Assembly: GCA_025934395.1 (NCBI GenBank) | Contig: JAICYC010000009.1 | Location: 1-64,000, forward strand | DNA: 64,000 nt | Reading direction: 5' to 3' | DNA from: Solirubrobacteraceae bacterium | GTDB taxonomy: Bacteria > Actinomycetota > Thermoleophilia > Solirubrobacterales > Solirubrobacteraceae | Shown: piece by piece, positions 6,767-15,288 of the stretch | Position numbering within the stretch: position 1 is the first letter of the stretch | Layout: every line of letters starts with the position of its first letter | Translations under genes and position numbers: made by a program | The notes under the pieces: model-generated | The model's input: the letters and a program-made list of their open reading frames with translations, nothing else | The model's database searches: none | Told to the model about the DNA's origin: nothing

Positions 6767-8317
6767 ATGGCGATCTCCGCCGGCAGGCCGACCGAGCAGC
6801 AGGGACCGAGCAACCCGCTCGTGGCGGGGCTCGAGCGGCTCCCGGTGGCCCCCACCACGTTGGTCATCTTCGGCGCCACGGGCGACCTCGCGCGCCGCAA
6901 ACTGCTGCCGGCGCTCTACAACCTCGCGCACGAGGGGGCGCTCCCGGAGCGCTTTCACCTGGTGGGGATCGCGCGCAAAGAAAAGGCGCACGAGGACTAC
7001 CGCGCGGAGTGCGAGGAAGCGATCCTGCAGTTCTCCCGGCGCAAGCCCGACGACGACGTGCTCGCGGCGTTGCTGGCGAACGTCAAGTACATCCCCGGCA
7101 CGTTCGACGACGCGGCCGTCTACAGCTCGCTCGGCGACCAGCTCCAGGAGTTCGATCAGGATTCTGGCGAGCCTCTGAACCGGGCGTTCTACCTCTCCAC
7201 GGCGCCCGAGTTCTTCCCGCTGATCATCGACCGGCTCGGAACCGGCGGCCTCGCCCACCACGAGCGCGCGAAGGTGCGCCTGATCATCGAGAAGCCGTTC
7301 GGGACGAGCCTGCAGGAGGCGCGGGAGCTCAACCGCAAGGTGCTCGGGATCTTCGACGAGACCCAGGTGTTCCGCATCGACCACTACCTGGGCAAGGAGA
7401 CCGTGCAGAACATGATGGCGTTCCGGTTCGCCAACGGCATGTTCGAGCCGCTGTGGAACCGCAACTACATCGAGAGCGTGCAGATCACGGCCGCGGAGGA
7501 CATCGGGATCGGCACGCGCGCGGGCTACTACGACAAGGCCGGCGCGCTGCGCGACCTGATCCAGAACCACATGCTGCAGCTGCTCTGCCACGTGGCGATG
7601 GAGCCGCCCGTGAGCTTCACCGCGGAAGAGGTGCGCAACGAGAAGGTGAAGGTGCTCCAGGCGGTGCCCCACCCCACTCCCGCGCAGGTGCCCAACATCT
7701 CGGTGCACGCCCAGTACACCTCCGGGCACGCGGGCGGCGAAGACGTGCCCGGCTACAAGGAGGAGGAGGGCGTCGCGCACGACTCCACCACCGAGACATA
7801 CGCGGCGCTGCGCCTCGAGGTGGACAACTGGCGCTGGGCGGGCGTGCCCTTCTACCTGCGCACCGGCAAGCGGCTCGCCCGCAAGGTGACCGAGATCGCG
7901 GTCACGCTCAAGCCGGTCCCCCACCTCGCCTTCAGCCAGGAGGGCTCGCTCGGGGTCCAGCCCAACCAGCTCGTGCTGACGCTGCAGCCGAACGAGGGCG
8001 TCTCGCTCCGGCTCGGCGCGAAGATCCCCGGGACCCGCATGGTGATCCGCCCGGTGAACATGGAGTTCCTGTACGGCACCGCGTTCCTCTCGCAGTCTCC
8101 CGAGGCCTACGAGCGGCTGATCACGGACGCGATGCGCGGCGACGCGACGCTGTTCACCCGTAACGACGAGGTCGAGGCGCAGTGGCTGATCTGCGACCCG
8201 ATCCTCAAAGAGTGGGAGCAGAGCACCGACGGCCTGCCCACCTACGAGGCGGGCTCGCAGGGTCCGCCCGAGGCGGACCGCCTGATGCGCGTGGGCGACC
8301 ACTGGCGCGCGATCTGA
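6767..8317 (+). CDS. zwf: Glucose-6-phosphate 1-dehydrogenase
   Basis: 516 residues. VIFGATGDLARRKLLPALYN (about 29-48) is the dinucleotide site, and RIDHYLGKETVQNMMAFRFA holds the catalytic His/substrate motif. It catalyses the first oxidative pentose phosphate step, glucose-6-phosphate to 6-phosphogluconolactone with NADPH formation. It follows gnd directly. Its stop TGA overlaps the ATG of the opcA frame (TGATG), a translational coupling arrangement. Large opposite-strand ORFs (5558..8302) are shadows. Confidence 0.97.
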   Translation: MAISAGRPTEQQGPSNPLVAGLERLPVAPTTLVIFGATGDLARRKLLPALYNLAHEGALPERFHLVGIARKEKAHEDYRAECEEAILQFSRRKPDDDVLAALLANVKYIPGTFDDAAVYSSLGDQLQEFDQDSGEPLNRAFYLSTAPEFFPLIIDRLGTGGLAHHERAKVRLIIEKPFGTSLQEARELNRKVLGIFDETQVFRIDHYLGKETVQNMMAFRFANGMFEPLWNRNYIESVQITAAEDIGIGTRAGYYDKAGALRDLIQNHMLQLLCHVAMEPPVSFTAEEVRNEKVKVLQAVPHPTPAQVPNISVHAQYTSGHAGGEDVPGYKEEEGVAHDSTTETYAALRLEVDNWRWAGVPFYLRTGKRLARKVTEIAVTLKPVPHLAFSQEGSLGVQPNQLVLTLQPNEGVSLRLGAKIPGTRMVIRPVNMEFLYGTAFLSQSPEAYERLITDAMRGDATLFTRNDEVEAQWLICDPILKEWEQSTDGLPTYEAGSQGPPEADRLMRVGDHWRAI

Positions 8318-8424
8318 TGGCCGTCAACGAGGCCGTCTAGAGCGCGCAGGGGACCACCCCTGACGCGATCGAAGGTGCGCTGCGCGAACTGCTCGTCGAG
8401 CGCCACGTCGAAAGCGACAGCTAC
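8317..8424 (+). other. 5' end of opcA interrupted by an in-frame TAG
   Basis: The ATG at 8317 overlaps the zwf stop and reads M-A-V-N-E-A-V, then TAG at 8338-8340. The same frame continues without another stop as SAQGTTPDAIEGALRELLVE into the intact opcA ORF. The residues after the stop look like genuine OpcA N-terminal sequence, so the TAG appears to sit inside the gene. A TGG (Trp) to TAG change at codon 8 is the simplest explanation. Sequencing error, true nonsense mutation and internal restart are all possible. Confidence 0.75.
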
Positions 8425-9378
8425 GTGCCGGCGCGCGTGCTGAACATGATCGCGTTCGTGGATCTCGAGTGGATGGGGGAGATCGCCAACCGGCTGCGCG
8501 GCGTGGGGCGCTACAGCGCCTCGCGGCTGGTCGTGCTCGCCTACGAGCGCAGGCGCGAGCGCCTCGACGCACGCGTGATGATCTCCTCCGAGCGCGAGCC
8601 GACCCCCGGCGAGCTCGCGCTCCTGCGCGAGACCGTTGTGGTCGAACTCGGCGACCGCCACCTGGGCGACCTGACCACGATCGCCGACCCGCTCGTCGTG
8701 ACCGACATGCCGACGCTGCTGTGGTCCCCCCACGGCAACCACGAGATCGCTGCGCCGCTGCTCGGACTCTCGCAGTCGGTGCTGGTCGACTCGGTGGACG
8801 AACCCGACGCCACCGAGGCGGTGCAGCGCGCGGGGATGCTCTCCGAACAGGTGTACGTGGTGGACCTCGCGTGGCTGCGCACCACGCCGTGGCGCGAGCG
8901 GGTGGCGGCGTGGTTCGACCCGCCCGGCAAACGCCTCGAGCTCGCCCATCTCAGCTCGGTGACGGTGCGCCACCACCCCGAATCCACGGTCGCCGCGATG
9001 CTGTTCGTCGGCTGGCTGTCCTCACGCCTGGGCTGGAAGCCGAGCGCCTGGGTCGGTGACAACGGCGCGCTGCGGGGCAGCGCCCACACGAGCCGCCAGG
9101 ACGTCGCCCTGTGCCTGGAAGGCACCCCGGACCTGATGGTGCGGGGCCTCGAGGACGTCACGCTCGACACCGCCGAGGGCCAGTCGGTGACGCTCGCGCG
9201 CAACCGCGGCGGGCTGCGGGCGCGGGCTCGGTCCGCCGACGGCAGCGAACGCGAGTGGACGATCCCGGGCGCCTCGCGCGGCGAAGGCGGGGTGCTCGGC
9301 GAGGGCATCCGCCAGTCGCTGCTGCGCGACCCGACGTACCTGCCCGCGCTCGACGCCGCGCGCGCGATGCTGCCGTGA
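8425..9378 (+). CDS. opcA: Glucose-6-phosphate dehydrogenase assembly protein OpcA (intact part)
   Basis: The open frame from GTG 8425 gives 317 residues starting VPARVLNMIAFVDLEWMGEI. It carries OpcA features: RLRGVGRYSASRLVVLAYE, then VTDMPTLLWSPHG and the C-terminal Rossmann-like half. OpcA allosterically supports Zwf activity in cyanobacteria and actinobacteria. The gene lies where expected, between zwf and pgl. If translation must start at GTG 8425, about 36 N-terminal residues are lost. No ribosome binding site is visible before 8425, so functional expression is uncertain. The end overlaps the pgl start (GTGA). Confidence 0.85.
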   Translation: MPARVLNMIAFVDLEWMGEIANRLRGVGRYSASRLVVLAYERRRERLDARVMISSEREPTPGELALLRETVVVELGDRHLGDLTTIADPLVVTDMPTLLWSPHGNHEIAAPLLGLSQSVLVDSVDEPDATEAVQRAGMLSEQVYVVDLAWLRTTPWRERVAAWFDPPGKRLELAHLSSVTVRHHPESTVAAMLFVGWLSSRLGWKPSAWVGDNGALRGSAHTSRQDVALCLEGTPDLMVRGLEDVTLDTAEGQSVTLARNRGGLRARARSADGSEREWTIPGASRGEGGVLGEGIRQSLLRDPTYLPALDAARAMLP

Positions 9379-10082
9379 CGCGCCTCACCGCCTGCCCGGA
9401 TGCCGACACCGTCGCCGCACGCGCCGCCGCGTTGATCGCGCGCGAGCTGCAGCGTGCGCTCGCCGAGCGGGGCGAGGCGCACCTCGCGCTGAGCGGCGGC
9501 ACGACGCCCGGAGCGACCTACGCGCGGCTGGCGACGGAGATGCCCGACTGGGCCGGGGTGCAGCTGTGGTTCGCCGACGAGCGCTGTGTCGCGCCCGACG
9601 ACGAGGGGAGCAACTACCGGCTCGCGCGGGAGACGCTCCTCGACCGCGCTGGGATCGCCCCGGGCCAGGTGCACAGGATGGAGGGCGAGCGCGGGCCGCA
9701 GGACGGCGCTGCGGGCTACGCGGACGTCCTGCGCGAGCGCCTCGGCGAGCTGCCGGTGATCGACACGGTGGTGCTCGGGATCGGGCCCGACGGGCACGTC
9801 GCCTCGCTGTTCCCCGGAGCCGGCACGCTGGAGGCGGACCCCGCCGAGCTGTGCCTCGGGGTGACCGATTCTCCCAAGCCGCCGCCGGAGCGCCTCACGC
9901 TGACGCTAGAGGTGCTGCGCCGGGCGCGCAGCTGCGTGCTGCTGGCAACGGGCGCGAGCAAGGCCGACGCGGTCGCAGCGATGCTCGGCGAGCCGAGCAG
10001 CCACGTCCCGGCGAGCCTGCTGCGGCGCGAGCGGCTGAGCGTGATCGTGGACGACGCCGCAGCGCCAGCGCCCCACCCGTGA
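9375..10082 (+). CDS. pgl: 6-phosphogluconolactonase
   Basis: About 235 residues from a GTG at 9375 overlapping the opcA stop. Family motifs are LALSGGTTPGATYARL, LWFADERCVAPDDEGSNYRL and VLGIGPDGHVASLFPG. It hydrolyses 6-phosphogluconolactone to 6-phosphogluconate, the second step of the oxidative pentose phosphate pathway, completing the set with Zwf and Gnd. The catalogue start at 9111 lies inside opcA and is rejected. The C terminus (VDDAAAPAPHP) is followed by another GTGA overlap with the next gene. Confidence 0.95.
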   Translation: MTRLTACPDADTVAARAAALIARELQRALAERGEAHLALSGGTTPGATYARLATEMPDWAGVQLWFADERCVAPDDEGSNYRLARETLLDRAGIAPGQVHRMEGERGPQDGAAGYADVLRERLGELPVIDTVVLGIGPDGHVASLFPGAGTLEADPAELCLGVTDSPKPPPERLTLTLEVLRRARSCVLLATGASKADAVAAMLGEPSSHVPASLLRRERLSVIVDDAAAPAPHP

Positions 10083-10675
10083 GCGCGACGGGCGCAGCCC
10101 CCCTGCCCAGCGCTGTGCTCGTCCGCCACGCCGAGACCGCGTGGACCCTCACGGGGCAGCACACCGGTCGCACGGACGTCCCGCTCACCGACCACGGCCG
10201 CGACATCGCGCGCGCGCTCGCCCCGGCGCTCGCGGGACGCGCGCTCGACCTCGTGCTCGTCAGCCCCTCGTTGCGGGCGCGCGAAACCTGCGAGCTGTGC
10301 GGTCTCGCGGCGCGGGCCGAGCCGTGCGAGGACCTGTTGGAGTGGAACTACGGCGACTACGAGGGCCTGACGACGGCGCAGATCCTCGAGCGGCGCCCCG
10401 ACTGGAACATGTGGCGTGACGGCTGTCCGGGCGGCGAGTCACCCGCCGATGTCGGCAGCCGCGCCGACCGGGTGATCGCGAGCCTCGCGGGGGTGGGGCA
10501 CGCGGCGCTGTTCTCCCACGGGCATCTGCTGCGCGTGCTGGGCGCGCGTTGGATCGAGCTCGAGGCGGCCGCGGGCGCCCACCTCGGCCTCTCGCCCGGG
10601 GCGCTGTGCGTGCTCGGCCACGAGCGCGCCACGCCGGTGCTGGCCGGCTGGAACCAGACGCCCGCCTCCGCCTAG
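10079..10675 (+). CDS. Histidine phosphatase family protein (phosphoglycerate mutase-like)
   Basis: About 198 residues from a GTG at 10079 (VSATGAAPLPSAVLVRHAET). VLVRHAETAWTLTGQHTGRT is the RHG/RHE catalytic loop, and SHGHLLRVLGARW contains the second catalytic His. EWNYGDYEGLTT is typical of this branch. The family removes phosphate from sugars or small molecules; the substrate is not evident, but its place at the end of the pentose phosphate operon suggests sugar phosphate. Its stop shares a palindromic CTAG with the stop of the convergent glycosyltransferase gene. Confidence 0.88.
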   Translation: MSATGAAPLPSAVLVRHAETAWTLTGQHTGRTDVPLTDHGRDIARALAPALAGRALDLVLVSPSLRARETCELCGLAARAEPCEDLLEWNYGDYEGLTTAQILERRPDWNMWRDGCPGGESPADVGSRADRVIASLAGVGHAALFSHGHLLRVLGARWIELEAAAGAHLGLSPGALCVLGHERATPVLAGWNQTPASA

Positions 10676-11874
10676 CGGCGGACGCCGCCGCGCACGCGCC
10701 CCTCCGCCGCGAGGCGCACGTAGAGCTCGTGGTAGCGCCGCACCATGCGGGTGGAGTCGTAGCCGAGCGCCGCCTCTCGCGCCGCCGCGCCGAGCTGCGC
10801 GCGCAACCCGGCGTCGGCGGCGAGCCGGTTCAGCCGCTCGGCGATCACGGCAGCCTCGGGCGTGATCAGATAGCCGTTCTCGCCGTCGCGCACGAGCTCG
10901 CGCACGCCGCTCACGGGCGTCGCGAGCACGGGCAGGCCGCTCGCGGCCGCCTCGAACGTGACGATCGAGAACGTCTCATAGCTCGAGGGCAGCACGAACG
11001 CGTCTGCAAGCTCGTAGACCACCGCCACGTCCGAGCGGACGCCGAGGAACCGCACGCGCGCCGCCACACCCAGCTCGCGCGCGAGCCCGTCGTAGCGGTA
11101 GCGATCGCCGTTGCCCACAACCAGCAGCGTCCAGTCGGGGGCGTCCACGAGGGCCCTGAGGACGGGCTCGAGGCCCTTGCGTCCCCACTCGCTGCCGACG
11201 AACGCGACCGTGAGCGCGTCGGGCGCGATCTCGAGCTTCGCCCGTTCGGCGCGCGCGCGGCCGGCGTGCACGCCCGGCGCGAAGGCGGTCGTGTCGACGC
11301 CGTTGTGGATCGCCACCACGCGATCGGCGAAGCGCGGGTGGTGCTCGCGCATCTCCTCCGCCACGCCCTCGGAGACGCCCACGAAGACGGCCGGGTCGTT
11401 GAGGCGATAGGTGGGTCCCTCGCCACGGCGCTTGAGCACGCTGGCGAGCTTGGCGTGCGTGTGGAACAGGCGCGATGAGCGGCTCGGGTTGGCGGGGCCG
11501 ACCTGGTGGCAGTAGTGCACCGCTGCGATGTCCGCGCGGTTGAAGACCACAGCTCCGTTCGCCTGCAGGATGCCGCGCCGGCGGAATCGCGTGAGAAGCG
11601 TTCCGGCGAGCAGGAACCAGGTGTGCGCGAGCACGAACGGCCGGCCCGGGCCGAGCACGCGGTGGAAGTCGACGTCGACCCCCTCGGGGAGCTCGCACGT
11701 GCGCGCGATCACGGTCACTCGGTGGCCGAGCCCGCGCAGCCCCACGATCAGGTCGGTGAGCTGGCGCTCCATACCTCCCACCGGACCGATGTCGTTGGCC
11801 ACGATCGTCACATCCGGGAGGGCCGCCGCAGGCACCGCAGCGTGCGACGCTCCCGTCTGGATCTCTGCAGCCAT
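10672..11874 (-). CDS. Glycosyltransferase, GT4-like (GT-B fold)
   Basis: About 400 residues from the ATG at 11874 (MAAEIQTGASHAAVPAAALP). The N-terminal acceptor domain begins DVTIVANDIGPVGGMERQL. The C-terminal nucleotide-sugar domain has AFVGSEWGRKGLEPVLRAL and the E-x7-E-type motif SSYETFSIVTFEAAASGLPV. It transfers a sugar to a lipid, glycan or small-molecule acceptor in the cytoplasm; specificity is not readable. TACGCT, 11 nt before the ATG, is a possible -10. It is divergent from the next glycosyltransferase gene. Confidence 0.88.
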   Translation of the reverse strand: MAAEIQTGASHAAVPAAALPDVTIVANDIGPVGGMERQLTDLIVGLRGLGHRVTVIARTCELPEGVDVDFHRVLGPGRPFVLAHTWFLLAGTLLTRFRRRGILQANGAVVFNRADIAAVHYCHQVGPANPSRSSRLFHTHAKLASVLKRRGEGPTYRLNDPAVFVGVSEGVAEEMREHHPRFADRVVAIHNGVDTTAFAPGVHAGRARAERAKLEIAPDALTVAFVGSEWGRKGLEPVLRALVDAPDWTLLVVGNGDRYRYDGLARELGVAARVRFLGVRSDVAVVYELADAFVLPSSYETFSIVTFEAAASGLPVLATPVSGVRELVRDGENGYLITPEAAVIAERLNRLAADAGLRAQLGAAAREAALGYDSTRMVRRYHELYVRLAAEGRVRGGVRR

Positions 11875-11983
11875 CTCGCAGCGGCAGCGTAGCGGAGGGC
11901 CGCGCACCCGAGGGCACCCTCGGCCCTCGTCAAGCAAGGACAAGCAGGCAGGGGCGGGCAGGCGAGCGCCGCCGGCGGTCCGC

Positions 11984-11989
11984 TAGGGT
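11984..11989 (+). promoter_or_regulatory. -10 box TAGGGT, 7 nt before a start codon
   Basis: TAGGGT is followed by 7 nt and the ATG at 11997, the leaderless geometry seen repeatedly in this window. No good -35 is visible. Confidence 0.45.
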
Positions 11990-11996
11990 GCGCGCG

Positions 11997-13118
11997 ATGA
12001 GCGCCGCCCACGCCTCGCAGGGCGACGGGAGCGGAGCGGGCCGTGACCGCCGCCCGCAGGGCCCGATCGTGTGCTTCGCCACCCAGGGACAGGGCCACAT
12101 CGAGGGGCTGCGGATACGCCTCCTGCTCGCCGACCTGGACCCCCACGACTACCCCTTCGATCACGCGCACAAGCTGCGCTCGGCGATCGGACTGCTGCGC
12201 CTCGTCGCCGCGCGCCGGCCGCGGCTGCTCGTGATGGAGGGGACCGGCACCGGCGGCGGCCTGACGCTGCTGCTCGCGCGCGCCCTCTTCGGCACCCCGT
12301 ACGTCGTCTCCAGCGGCGACGCGGTCGGCCCCTATTTGCGGCTGCGCTCGCCGATCGCGGGCTGGGTGGGCGGTGTCTACGAGCGCCTCCTGTACCGCCG
12401 CTGTGCGGGGTTCATCGGCTGGACGCCCTACCTCGTGGGGCGCGCTCTCACCTACGGCGCGCCGCGCGGAATGACCGCAGCGGGCTGGACCCGGGCGGAG
12501 CCCGCGCCCGACGCGCGCGCGCGTGTGCGCGCCACCCTGGGAGTCGGTGATGAGGTGCTGCTGATCGGCCTCACCGGCTCGATCCACAAGCGCCGGGAGT
12601 ACGTCTACGGCTCGGAGCTCGTGCGCGCCGTCCGCCGCAGCGGGCGCCGCGACGTGGCCGTGCTGGTGATCGGCGACGGGTCGGGCCTGGAGCTGCTGCG
12701 CCAGGAGGCCGGCGAGGACCTCGGCACGCGCATCCTGCTCCCCGGCCGCGTGGCCCCCGATGACGTGCCGGACCACCTGGCCGCGTGCGACCTCGCGAGC
12801 CTGTCGCAGAGCACCGACGAGGTGGGCGCGTTCCGCTACACCACCAAACTCAGCGAGTACCTCGCCGTGGGGCTCCCGGTGATCACCGCCGAGACGCCGC
12901 TCGCGTACGACCTCGACGAGGGCTACCTGTGGCGGCTGCCGGGCTTCGCGCCGTGGGACCCTCGCTACATCGACGCGCTCGTCGCGCTGCTCGACGGCCT
13001 CACGCGCGAGGACGTGCGCACCCGTGCCGAGGCGGTGGCCCGCCGCCGCGCGGACCCGTTCGACCGCTCGCAGCAGCAGCGGCGCGCGGCGGCGTTCGTC
13101 AGCGACCTGCTCGCCTGA
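11997..13118 (+). CDS. Glycosyltransferase-like protein
   Basis: About 373 residues from the ATG at 11997 (MSAAHASQGDGSGAGRDRRP). IVCFATQGQGHIEGLRIRLL opens an N-terminal Rossmann-like domain. The C-terminal half has LLIGLTGSIHKRREY, AVLVIGDGSGLELLRQEAGE, a run GRVAPDDVPDHLAACDLASL and KLSEYLAVGLPVITAETP, typical of GT-B transferases. No signal peptide. Donor and acceptor are unknown. It lies in a small glycan group with a divergent GT4 gene and a convergent FkbM methyltransferase gene. Confidence 0.8.
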   Translation: MSAAHASQGDGSGAGRDRRPQGPIVCFATQGQGHIEGLRIRLLLADLDPHDYPFDHAHKLRSAIGLLRLVAARRPRLLVMEGTGTGGGLTLLLARALFGTPYVVSSGDAVGPYLRLRSPIAGWVGGVYERLLYRRCAGFIGWTPYLVGRALTYGAPRGMTAAGWTRAEPAPDARARVRATLGVGDEVLLIGLTGSIHKRREYVYGSELVRAVRRSGRRDVAVLVIGDGSGLELLRQEAGEDLGTRILLPGRVAPDDVPDHLAACDLASLSQSTDEVGAFRYTTKLSEYLAVGLPVITAETPLAYDLDEGYLWRLPGFAPWDPRYIDALVALLDGLTREDVRTRAEAVARRRADPFDRSQQQRRAAAFVSDLLA

Positions 13119-13124
13119 GCGGCC

Positions 13125-14102
13125 TCATCCGAGCCATTTGATCGCGGGCGGGCGCAGCGCGGGCCGCTCGGCCAGCCGCACGCGCTCGCGCACCGCGTCG
13201 AGCCGGTCCTCCGCGATCATCAGCATGTTGCCGCCGCCCTTGCGGACCCCCGGACGGATCTCGCCGAGGGCGCGGGCGGCGGGGTCGTAGGTGAACGGCC
13301 GGTAGCCGTAGCGCTCCAGCAGCGCCAGCGGGCCGGCGCCCCCCGTCCAGATCTCCACGAGGATCACGGGCAGCAGCCGCTCGATCGTCCGCAGCCCTCC
13401 GCGGAGCACGTCGAGATCGTGACCCTCGGCGTCGACCTTGAGCATCGCGATCCCCGGATCCGTGCCGGCGAGCTCGGCGTCGAGCGTCACGACCGGGACG
13501 TCGATCCCCGGCTCCTGGTCGCCGACGAGGTGGTTGCTGATGTCGAGGCCCGTGGTGAAGCGCGCCGTCCCCGCCTCGCTGCCGCACGCCGCGCGGTGCA
13601 CCTGCGCGAGCGAACCGACCGAGTTGAGCGCGATCCCGCGCTCGAGGACCACGCACGCCTCCGGCGTCGGCTCGAACGCCTCCACGCGCGCCCCCCGCCG
13701 CGCGGCGAGCATCGTGTAGAAGCCGACGTTCGCGCCCACGTCGACGAACAGGTCTCCGGCGCGCAGCAGGTCGATCGCGAACAGCGCGTCGTCGCGCTCG
13801 GTCAGCCCGGTGCCCGCGATCACCGCGGTGGCGCGGCTCCAGCTCGGCGACACCAGCAGCGAGCCCTCCGCGCAGCGGATCACGACCGTGCGGCGCACCG
13901 TGCGCCGCCACGCCTGCCACGCCCACAGCCGCAGCAGCACGCCCGCCGCACCGGTGCCCTCGACCCGCTTCTCGAGCACGAGCGCAGAGTGGTGCGTGAC
14001 CCGCCCGAGCGGGCTGCGGCGCGGCTTTTTGCGGGCCGCGCGCGCGGGCTGCGGCGGCGGCCCGCCCGTCGAGTCGGCTCCGTCCGCGGCGTCCGCCTGC
14101 AC
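13125..14102 (-). CDS. FkbM family methyltransferase
   Basis: About 325 residues. LFVDVGANVGFYTMLAARRG is motif I for S-adenosylmethionine, followed by VEAFEPTPEACVVLERGIAL and IAMLKVDAEGHDLDVLRGGL, all typical of FkbM O-methyltransferases. These methylate sugar hydroxyls of glycans or natural products. An ATG at 14111 overlaps a good -10 box (TAAGAT, 14115-14110) and could not be transcribed from it; a GTG 7 nt downstream of the box (14102) fits the leaderless pattern and is preferred. The first 35 residues are basic and probably disordered. Confidence 0.88.
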   Translation of the reverse strand: MQADAADGADSTGGPPPQPARAARKKPRRSPLGRVTHHSALVLEKRVEGTGAAGVLLRLWAWQAWRRTVRRTVVIRCAEGSLLVSPSWSRATAVIAGTGLTERDDALFAIDLLRAGDLFVDVGANVGFYTMLAARRGARVEAFEPTPEACVVLERGIALNSVGSLAQVHRAACGSEAGTARFTTGLDISNHLVGDQEPGIDVPVVTLDAELAGTDPGIAMLKVDAEGHDLDVLRGGLRTIERLLPVILVEIWTGGAGPLALLERYGYRPFTYDPAARALGEIRPGVRKGGGNMLMIAEDRLDAVRERVRLAERPALRPPAIKWLG

Positions 14103-14109
14103 CGCGCGC

Positions 14110-14115
14110 ATCTTA
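14110..14115 (-). promoter_or_regulatory. -10 box TAAGAT for the FkbM gene
   Basis: TAAGAT reads on the reverse strand, 7 nt before GTG 14102. It faces a possible egtB -10 box, TAGAGT at 14145-14150, in the divergent intergenic region. Confidence 0.45.
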
Positions 14116-14178
14116 GTGTCGACCCCCCGACGGCGCCGACGTTCTAGAGTGACGCCCTACGGCGGACTCGGTCCCGAC

Positions 14179-15288
14179 GTGAACGTCACCTCGCTCCCCC
14201 CCCAATCCGAGCAGGTCCTAGGCGCGATGGACGCAGCGCGCGAGGCGACTCTGAGCCTCGTCGCCGAGCTCGACGCGGAGCAGCTCGAGCGCGTCCACAG
14301 CCCGCTCATGAGCCCGCTCGTCTGGGATCTCGGTCACATCGCCGCCTACGAGGACCTCTGGATCGCCCACCGCCACGGAGGCCGACCGCTGCTGCGCGAG
14401 GATCTCGCCGGCCTCTACGACGCGTTCGAGACGCCGCGCGCGGTCCGCGGCGAGATCGAAGCGCTCGAGACCGGCCCTGCGCTCGCCTATCTCGAAGAGG
14501 TCCGGGAGCGCACGCGGGAGGTGCTTCGCGGGCGGGGCACCGGCGACGGCCTGGTCGTGGAGATGGTGCTCCGACACGAGATGCAGCACTGCGAGACGAT
14601 GCGCCAGACGATGGCGATCGCGGGTCTGCTGCCCGCGGGCGAGCCCGCGCTCGCGCCGTTGCGAGGTGAGGACGGCTGGCTGGAGGTGCCGGCCGGGTCG
14701 TTTGAGATGGGCGCCTCCGGCGAGGGCTTCGCCTACGACAACGAGCGCCCGCGCCACCACGTCCACGTGGCGGCCTTCAGGATCGCCCACCGGCCCGTGA
14801 CCAACGCGACGTGGATGCACTTCTGCGAGGGCGGCGGCTACGAACGGCGCGAGTGGTGGTCACGCGAGGGCTGGTCGTGGAAGCAGGAGTACGACATCAC
14901 CCATCACCTCTCGATCGCGGAGGGCCATCCGGAGGCGCCCGTGTGCCACGTCTCCTGGTTCGAGGCCGACGCCTTCGCCCGCGCGCACGACGCGCGCCTC
15001 CCGACGGAGGCCGAGTGGGAGAAGGCGGCGACCTCGGAGCAGGGGGAGCGGCTGGAGGCGGTGGGCAGCACGTGGGAGTGGACCGCAACCGAGTTCGCGG
15101 GCTACCCCGGCTTCCGCGCGTACCCGTACCGCGAGTACTCGGAGGTCTTCTTCCACGAGGGCTACCGCGTGCTCCGCGGCGGCTCGTGGGCGACCGATCC
15201 CCGCGTGCGCACGCTCACGTTCCGCAACTGGGACCTTCCCCAGAGGCGCCAGATCTTCTCGGGCCTGCGGCTCGCACGGGACGCGTAA
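14179..15288 (+). CDS. egtB: Ergothioneine biosynthesis sulfoxide synthase EgtB
   Basis: About 369 residues from GTG 14179. The N-terminal DinB-like domain has LGHIAAYEDLW (His near 53) and RHEMQHCETM (His near 133 and 137), matching the three-His iron site of EgtB. The C-terminal formylglycine-enzyme-like domain carries GSFEMGASGEGFAYDNERPR, HVSWFEADAFARAHDARLPT and RVLRGGSWATDP. EgtB joins trimethylhistidine to a thiol donor with O2. The segment between RLPTEAEWEKAA and STWEWTATEF is about 40 residues shorter than in EgtB proteins I recall. Starts at GTG 14149 or ATG 14227 are alternatives. Confidence 0.92.
   Translation: MNVTSLPPQSEQVLGAMDAAREATLSLVAELDAEQLERVHSPLMSPLVWDLGHIAAYEDLWIAHRHGGRPLLREDLAGLYDAFETPRAVRGEIEALETGPALAYLEEVRERTREVLRGRGTGDGLVVEMVLRHEMQHCETMRQTMAIAGLLPAGEPALAPLRGEDGWLEVPAGSFEMGASGEGFAYDNERPRHHVHVAAFRIAHRPVTNATWMHFCEGGGYERREWWSREGWSWKQEYDITHHLSIAEGHPEAPVCHVSWFEADAFARAHDARLPTEAEWEKAATSEQGERLEAVGSTWEWTATEFAGYPGFRAYPYREYSEVFFHEGYRVLRGGSWATDPRVRTLTFRNWDLPQRRQIFSGLRLARDA

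Noticed and set aside
5558-8302. 914-residue reverse-strand ORF opposite gnd and zwf
   Set aside because: Pure shadow of two clear genes; composition is Arg/Val/His-rich noise with no domain, a common effect in very GC-rich DNA.
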